A stretch of 64,000 nt of DNA from Actinophytocola xinjiangensis (GTDB taxonomy: Bacteria; Actinomycetota; Actinomycetes; Mycobacteriales; Pseudonocardiaceae), in NCBI RefSeq assembly GCF_001921215.1, contig NZ_MSIF01000002.1, forward strand, positions 434,001-498,000. Reading direction: 5' to 3'. Under the pieces are notes generated by a model that was given only the letters and a program-made list of their open reading frames with translations, was not told the origin of the DNA and did no database searches. Positions 59,356-64,000 of the stretch are shown here, piece by piece; position 1 is the stretch's first letter, and every line of letters starts with the position of its first letter. The position numbers were made by a program, and so were the translations under genes.

Positions 59356-61866
59356 TCACAGGCGGGGGTCCACCGCCTCGGATTCCAGTGCCAGGACGGC
59401 GAACACGGGCTCGTGGACGCGCCACAACGGTTCGCCGTCGACGAACCGGTCCAGGGCTTCCAGACCGAGGGCGTACTCCCGCAACGCCAGCGAACGTTTG
59501 CGCCCCAGCGACCGTTGACGCAGCCGGTCCAGGTGGTCGGGATAGTCCGGCCCGTAGATGATCCGCAGGTACTCCGGCCCCCGGCACTTCACGCCCGGTT
59601 GCACCAGCCCCCGCTTCCCCCGCGCCAGCCCCTCGAACGGCTTGACGACCATCCCCTCGCCGCCGGTCGCGGTGAGTTCGGTCCACCAGTCGATGCCGGC
59701 GGCGACGGACGTCTCGTCGGTCACGTCCACGGACAGGCGTCTGGTCGGGCGGAACAGCTCGGGGTCGGCGGCGACCAGCGTGTCCAGCACGCGGTGGTGC
59801 CAGTCCCGGTCCTGTCCGGCGTACGCGCCGCCGGCACCGGCCAGGACGGCGAACGGGGCCAGCGCGATCCCGTCCAGGCCGTCGACCGGCCAGCAGTACC
59901 GGCCGTAGGCCCGCGTGTAAACCTGCGCATTGTGCAGTCGCCGGCTCTGGCGGGCCGCGAGGTCGTCCACGACACCGGGCCCCAGCCGCTTGGCTGTGGC
60001 CGCCAGGACCTCGTTGACCTGCGGTAACACCGTCCTGGCTGCCGCGCCGACGGGGGCGTACTGGTCGCGCAGCAGGGCGCCGGCCTTGGCCGACCAGGGG
60101 AGCAGTTCCAGGTCCAGCGCGAGCCAGTCGGTGTCCAGGTCCGACCACAGGGGCTCGGCGGCCCGGCGGACGCGGTCCAGCAGGCTGGCGGTCGTCGCCT
60201 CGTCGAAGAAGGGGCGGCCGGTGCGGGTGTACAGGGCGCCGGCGGTGCCGTCGTCGACGGCGAACCGGGTGCGGGCCGCGTCCGGGGTGCGGCACACGAC
60301 GGCCACCGCCCGCGAGCCCATGTGCTTCTCCTCGCAGACGACCTTCGCCACGCCGGCCGACCGGTAGCTCGTGAACGCCTCCGCCGGGTGCTCCAGCATT
60401 CCGTCCACAGTGGAGGTTTGGGGCGGGGCCATCGTCGGCGGCAGGTACACCAGCCAGCGCGGGTCGACGGCGAAGCGGCTCATCACCTCCAGCGCCCCGG
60501 CCGCGTTCTCCTCCGGCACCTTCAGGTGGCCGAGCAGCCGCGTCTCGACCGTGCGCGCTCCCAGCACGTCGTCCAGGCGCAGCAGGCCCGGCGGGCGCTG
60601 CGGTACCAGCGGCGCCAGCGGACGCACCGGCGCGTAGTACTCGCGCTCCGCCGGCACCGACACCAGCTCGCGCTCCGGCCAGCGCAACGCCGTCAGCTCC
60701 CCGCCGAACACACACCCCGTGTCCAGGCAGATCGTGTTGTTCACCCACTCCGCCTCGGTCGTGGTGGTGTGCCCGTAAACCACGGCCGCCGCACCCCGGT
60801 AGTCCTGCGCCCACGGCAGCCGCACCGGCAGGCCGTACTCGTCGGTCTCGCCGGTGGTGTCGCCGTACAGGCAGAACGCGCGCACCCGGCCGGACGACCG
60901 CCCCTGGTACTGCTCCTTCAACCCCGCGTGCGCCACCACCAGTCGCCCGCCGTCCAGCCGGTAATGGCTGATCAGGCCATACATGAACTCCCGCGCCCGC
61001 GCCCGGAACTCCGCCGGCTCGGCCGCCAGCTGCGCCAGCGACTCCGCCCGGCCGTGCGCGATCCGCACCTTCCGCCCGTCCAGCGCCTGGACCAGCTTCG
61101 CCTCGTGGTTGCCGGCCACGCACAGCGCCGTTCCGGCCTCGACCATGCCCATCACCAGGCGTAACACCCCGGGGGTCGCCGGTCCCCGGTCGACCAGGTC
61201 GCCGACGAACACCGCCGTACGACCGCCCGGGTGGTACGCGCCATCGTCGGACACCACGTAGCCCAGCCTGGTCAGCAGCGCCCGCAGCTCGATCAGGCAA
61301 CCGTGCACGTCGCCGATCACGTCGAACGGGCCGGTCAGCTCCCGGCGGTCGTTGTAGGCCTTCTCCCACTCGACCCGCGCCGCCGCCACATCGTCCACAG
61401 AGGACAGAACGTGGACCTTGCGGAAGCCCTCCCGGCCCAGCCCCCGGACCGACCGCCGCAGCGCGTCCTGCTGGCGGCGCAGTACCTGGTCGGGCAGCGC
61501 CCGGTGTCCCGCGTTGCGCTCCCTGGCCACCGACGGCGGCAGGTCGAACACCACCGCCACCGGCAGTACGTCCTGCTCGCGGGCCGCCGCCACCAGCCGC
61601 GCCCGGTCCTCCCGGTGCAGGTGGGTCGCGTCGACCACCGTCAGCCGCCCGGCCCGCAGCCGGAGCGCGGCCACCTGGTACAGCGCCGCGAACGCGTCGG
61701 CGCTGGCCGACTGGTCGTTCTCGTCGTCGGCGACCAGGCCGCGGAAGAAGTCCGAGGACAGCACCTGGGTCGGCGCGAAGTGCCGCGCCGCGAACGTCGA
61801 CTTGCCCGACCCGGACACGCCGACCAGCGCCACCAGGCTCAACTCCGGAATCGCCAGCGTCGGCAT
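59356..61866 (-). CDS. pnkp: Polynucleotide kinase-phosphatase-ligase (bacterial Pnkp)
   Basis: Start ATG 61866 (GAGGGGGGC upstream) gives 836 residues, the normal length. Domain 1 is a 5'-kinase with the P-loop GVSGSGKST (14-22). Domain 2 is a metallophosphatase with GDVHG, GDLVDRG and GNHE. Domain 3 is a nucleotidyltransferase with the lysine motif EEKHMGSRA and GEGMVVKPFEG, characteristic of Pnkp ligase domains. Known: it repairs RNAs cut by ribotoxins, and its ligation depends on Hen1. It begins 2 nt after the hen1 stop, so the two form an operon. Confidence 0.93.
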   Translation of the reverse strand: MPTLAIPELSLVALVGVSGSGKSTFAARHFAPTQVLSSDFFRGLVADDENDQSASADAFAALYQVAALRLRAGRLTVVDATHLHREDRARLVAAAREQDVLPVAVVFDLPPSVARERNAGHRALPDQVLRRQQDALRRSVRGLGREGFRKVHVLSSVDDVAAARVEWEKAYNDRRELTGPFDVIGDVHGCLIELRALLTRLGYVVSDDGAYHPGGRTAVFVGDLVDRGPATPGVLRLVMGMVEAGTALCVAGNHEAKLVQALDGRKVRIAHGRAESLAQLAAEPAEFRARAREFMYGLISHYRLDGGRLVVAHAGLKEQYQGRSSGRVRAFCLYGDTTGETDEYGLPVRLPWAQDYRGAAAVVYGHTTTTEAEWVNNTICLDTGCVFGGELTALRWPERELVSVPAEREYYAPVRPLAPLVPQRPPGLLRLDDVLGARTVETRLLGHLKVPEENAAGALEVMSRFAVDPRWLVYLPPTMAPPQTSTVDGMLEHPAEAFTSYRSAGVAKVVCEEKHMGSRAVAVVCRTPDAARTRFAVDDGTAGALYTRTGRPFFDEATTASLLDRVRRAAEPLWSDLDTDWLALDLELLPWSAKAGALLRDQYAPVGAAARTVLPQVNEVLAATAKRLGPGVVDDLAARQSRRLHNAQVYTRAYGRYCWPVDGLDGIALAPFAVLAGAGGAYAGQDRDWHHRVLDTLVAADPELFRPTRRLSVDVTDETSVAAGIDWWTELTATGGEGMVVKPFEGLARGKRGLVQPGVKCRGPEYLRIIYGPDYPDHLDRLRQRSLGRKRSLALREYALGLEALDRFVDGEPLWRVHEPVFAVLALESEAVDPRL

Positions 61867-61868
61867 CG

Positions 61869-63269
61869 CTACGCCCCCCTCGTGAACACGGCCAGCTGCG
61901 TCGGCGCCCCGACCCGCTCGTCCACCGGCCCGACCGGCACCCGCCGCACCCGGTAGCCGAACTCGGCGCCCACCCCGTCCGACCAGGCCGCGAACTCCGC
62001 CCTGGTCCACTCGAAACGGTGGTCCGGATGCCGGAACCGGCCCGCCGGCAGCGACTCCCAGCACGCGTTGTACTCGGCGTTCGGTGTGGTGACGATCACC
62101 GCCGTCGGCGCGGCCGTGCCGAACACCGCCGCCGCCAGCGCCCCCAGCCTCGGCGGGTCGACGTGTTCGACCACTTCGGACAGCACGACCGCGTCGAACC
62201 CGGCGAGCCGGTCGTCGGCGTAGGTCACCGAGCCCTGCAACAACCGCACCCGCCGCTGGTCGGGCAGCTCGTCCAGGCGCAGCCGCCGGTTCGCCGCACG
62301 CAACACCCGCGCCGCCACGTCCACCCCGACGATCTCGGTGAACGACCGGTCGGCGACCAGCTCACGCAGCAGGTTTCCCTCCCCACAGCCCAGATCCACC
62401 ACCCGGGTCGCGCCGGCCGAGGCCAGCTCGGCCAGGATCGCCGCCCGCCGCGCCTGCGCCAGCGTCGGCACCCGCCGGTCAGCGGAGTCGTGCCCGTCCG
62501 GTTCCCGCTCGTCCGGTTCCCCCGGCCGGTCGTCCAGCGCGTCGAGCCTGGCCAGCGCCTCGGCGGCGTAGCCGCGCTGGTGGGCCAGGTAGCGGGCGGT
62601 GATCAGCTCCCGCTCCGGGTGGCCCGGCAGCCACGCGCCACCCGCGCGGATCAGCTTGTCGACCTCGTCGCCGGAGACCCAGTAGTGCTTGGCGTCGTCG
62701 AGCACCGGCAGCAGCACGTACAGCTGGGACAGCGCCTCGGCCAGCCGCAGCGTCCCGGCCAGCCGCAGGTCGACGTAGCGGGACACGCCCCACTCCGGGA
62801 ACGCCGGGTCCAGCTCGACCGGGGTCGCGATGACCGCCCAGCCCAGCGGGGCGAACAGCCGCCGCACCAGGTCGGGGCCGCCGGGGCAGGGCAGCACCGG
62901 GACCCGGATCTCCAGCGGGATCGCCGTCGCCGCCAGTTCCGGGCGCGCGTCGCAGCGGCCCTTCATCGCCGTGGCGAACACCTTGCCCAGCGTGACCGCC
63001 AGCAGCGAGGACGCAGCGTAGGGCCGGTCGTTGACGTACTGGCCGAGCGAGAACCCCTCACCGGCCGTTCCCCTGGCCGAGCGCACCAGCTCCACCGGGT
63101 CGACCTCCAGCACCAGCGCCGCCGTGCACCGCGACTGGTCAGCCTCCGGGTACATGACGTGCGCCACCCCGGCGGCCACGTCGAAACACTGAACCCGGTC
63201 GGGGTGTTTGTGCAGTAGAAAGCCCAGGTCACTGGCGGGGCGGTGGGTTGTCGACAGGGTCACCAGCAT
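61869..63269 (-). CDS. hen1: 3'-terminal RNA ribose 2'-O-methyltransferase Hen1
   Basis: I prefer the ATG at 63269, giving 466 residues. A 37-codon extension lacks support. The N-terminal half is the bacterial Hen1 domain that activates Pnkp ligase (KHYWVSGDEVDKLIRAGGAWL). The C-terminal half is a methyltransferase with VVDLGCGEGNLLREL and the manganese site SEVVEHVDPPRL, with a later HPDHRFEW. Known: it methylates the 2'-OH at the 3' end before ligation so that the repaired RNA resists re-cleavage. Confidence 0.93.
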   Translation of the reverse strand: MLVTLSTTHRPASDLGFLLHKHPDRVQCFDVAAGVAHVMYPEADQSRCTAALVLEVDPVELVRSARGTAGEGFSLGQYVNDRPYAASSLLAVTLGKVFATAMKGRCDARPELAATAIPLEIRVPVLPCPGGPDLVRRLFAPLGWAVIATPVELDPAFPEWGVSRYVDLRLAGTLRLAEALSQLYVLLPVLDDAKHYWVSGDEVDKLIRAGGAWLPGHPERELITARYLAHQRGYAAEALARLDALDDRPGEPDEREPDGHDSADRRVPTLAQARRAAILAELASAGATRVVDLGCGEGNLLRELVADRSFTEIVGVDVAARVLRAANRRLRLDELPDQRRVRLLQGSVTYADDRLAGFDAVVLSEVVEHVDPPRLGALAAAVFGTAAPTAVIVTTPNAEYNACWESLPAGRFRHPDHRFEWTRAEFAAWSDGVGAEFGYRVRRVPVGPVDERVGAPTQLAVFTRGA

Positions 63270-63399
63270 GGTGATCAGTATGGCCGCCAGAGCAAATGCG
63301 TAGTCTTGTCGGGGCCTGCGGATACCCTCATCTACGGTGGTGCGCGCCGCGGACCGGGTTGGTCGATCATGGCGCGGCAATGGGACACAGGAGCTGAGG

Positions 63400-64000
63400 G
63401 TGACTGCGGAGACCTTCTACGGGGCCGACGATCTGACGCATCTCGAGGGACTCGAGGCGGTGCGTAAACGCCCCGGCATGTACATCGGGTCCACCGACAG
63501 CCGCGGCATCAACCACCTCGTCAACGAGATCGTCGACAACTCGACGGACGAGGGCGTCGCCGGCCACGCCACCAAGATCGTGGTCACCCTGCACGCCGAC
63601 GGCAGCGTCCAGGTCGACGACGACGGCCGGGGCATCCCCACCGGCACGCACGCCAAGTCCAAACTCTCCGGCGTCGAACTGGTGCTCACCCGCCTGCACG
63701 CCGGCGGCAAGTTCGGCGGCACCGGCTACAAGACCTCCGGCGGCCTGCACGGCGTCGGCGCTTCCGCGGTGAACGCGCTGTCCCACCGCTACGACATCAC
63801 CGTGCGCCGCGAGGGCAAGGTCCACCAGATGTCGTTCGCGCGCGGCGTCCCCGGTGTGTTCGACGGGCCTGGCCCCAAGGCCAAGTTCAAGAAGCAGTCC
63901 GGCCTCCAGGTCGAACGCCGGATGAAACGCGGCGAGCCGACCGGCACGTCCACCCGCTACTGGCACGACACGCGCTACTTCGAGAACAACGCCACGCTCG
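63400..64000 (+). CDS. Type IIA DNA topoisomerase B subunit (GyrB/ParE), N-terminal part
   Basis: The GTG at 63400 follows AGGAG 6 nt upstream, and the frame is open to the window edge (200 codons). GHKL ATPase motifs are LEAVRKRPGMYIGST, NEIVDNSTDEG, VDDDGRGIPTGTH and GGLHGVGASAVNALS. The TDEGVAGHATK and long KSKLSGVELVLTRLHAGGKF segments suggest the second actinobacterial B subunit (ParE-like) rather than the oriC gyrB, but that is tentative. Confidence 0.93.
   Translation, partial: MTAETFYGADDLTHLEGLEAVRKRPGMYIGSTDSRGINHLVNEIVDNSTDEGVAGHATKIVVTLHADGSVQVDDDGRGIPTGTHAKSKLSGVELVLTRLHAGGKFGGTGYKTSGGLHGVGASAVNALSHRYDITVRREGKVHQMSFARGVPGVFDGPGPKAKFKKQSGLQVERRMKRGEPTGTSTRYWHDTRYFENNATL

Noticed and set aside
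63367-63966. A 199-codon minus-strand frame opposite the topoisomerase gene
   Set aside because: The plus strand carries unmistakable GHKL ATPase motifs. The minus frame is a shadow.

Overview
This is a very GC-rich actinobacterial chromosome segment. Evidence for the phylum: GTG and TTG starts, a mycothiol-dependent maleylpyruvate-isomerase-type protein, an F420-type LLM oxidoreductase, a deazaflavin-dependent reductase, and a 14-helix DHA2 exporter set. A Pseudonocardiales-like host is my guess and is not demonstrated. From about 1 to 56.9 kb the window is one large natural-product gene cluster made of tailoring enzymes. From 56.9 kb it passes into ordinary chromosome: a membrane protein, an SDR, the Pnkp/Hen1 RNA-repair pair, and the start of a type IIA topoisomerase B subunit. 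The left edge cuts a methyltransferase gene, so the cluster continues outside the window.

Layout. 0-4.4 kb: AhpD-like protein, RibD-type reductase and two methyltransferases, one with a zinc ribbon. 4.7-16.1 kb (+): an aryl-CoA block with a berberine-bridge-type oxidase, an alpha/beta hydrolase, a salicylyl/anthraniloyl-CoA hydroxylase-like flavoprotein, two aryl-CoA ligases, an aromatic-acid MFS, an O-methyltransferase and a P450. 16.1-18.4 kb (-): HxlR regulator and DHA2 exporter. 18.7-21.8 kb: class III aminotransferase, LLM oxidoreductase, methyltransferase. 21.9-30 kb: Imm21-like protein, flavin hydroxylases of acyl-CoA-dehydrogenase and HpaB type, second DHA2 exporter, methyltransferase, DUF2855-like and DUF2306-like proteins. 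30-31.3 kb (-): a solute-binding protein with no signal peptide. 31.5-41.6 kb (+): the assembly core, with a flavin hydroxylase, a flavin epoxidase-like enzyme, a free carrier protein, a second BBE-type oxidase, a C-A-T NRPS, a tryptophan-2,3-dioxygenase-like protein, and IGPS-like and TrpA-like barrels. 41.6-44 kb (-): DAHP synthase, chorismate mutase and a TIGR03084-type protein. 44.3-51.5 kb (+): YCII protein, two quinoprotein-like beta-propellers, an ACP-PPTase fusion, an enediyne-type hotdog thioesterase, a flavin reductase, an epimerase-fold protein and a mycothiol-dependent protein. 52-56.9 kb: third DHA2 exporter, TetR regulator, Baeyer-Villiger-type monooxygenase and hydrolase.

How it may work (inference). 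DAHP synthase and chorismate mutase raise shikimate flux. An aromatic acid is activated as a CoA thioester and hydroxylated or methylated. An amino acid is loaded on the NRPS or free carrier and oxidised by flavoenzymes fed by the one flavin reductase. Many methyltransferases and oxidases decorate the product, and four MFS proteins move it. I do not recognise the product and see no polyketide synthase.

The most unusual signals are these. Two tryptophan-pathway paralogues (IGPS, TrpA) have each lost a key catalytic residue and sit beside a TDO-like protein lacking the distal histidine. The NRPS condensation domain has lost its catalytic histidine. A severed PKS C-terminus (ACP-PPTase) has no carrier serine. 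A shared palindromic operator occurs before the IGPS operon, before the third exporter and over the TetR start. Three genes carry 12-13 bp tandem duplications that include their stop codons. All alignments, residue assignments and repeats were read by eye.
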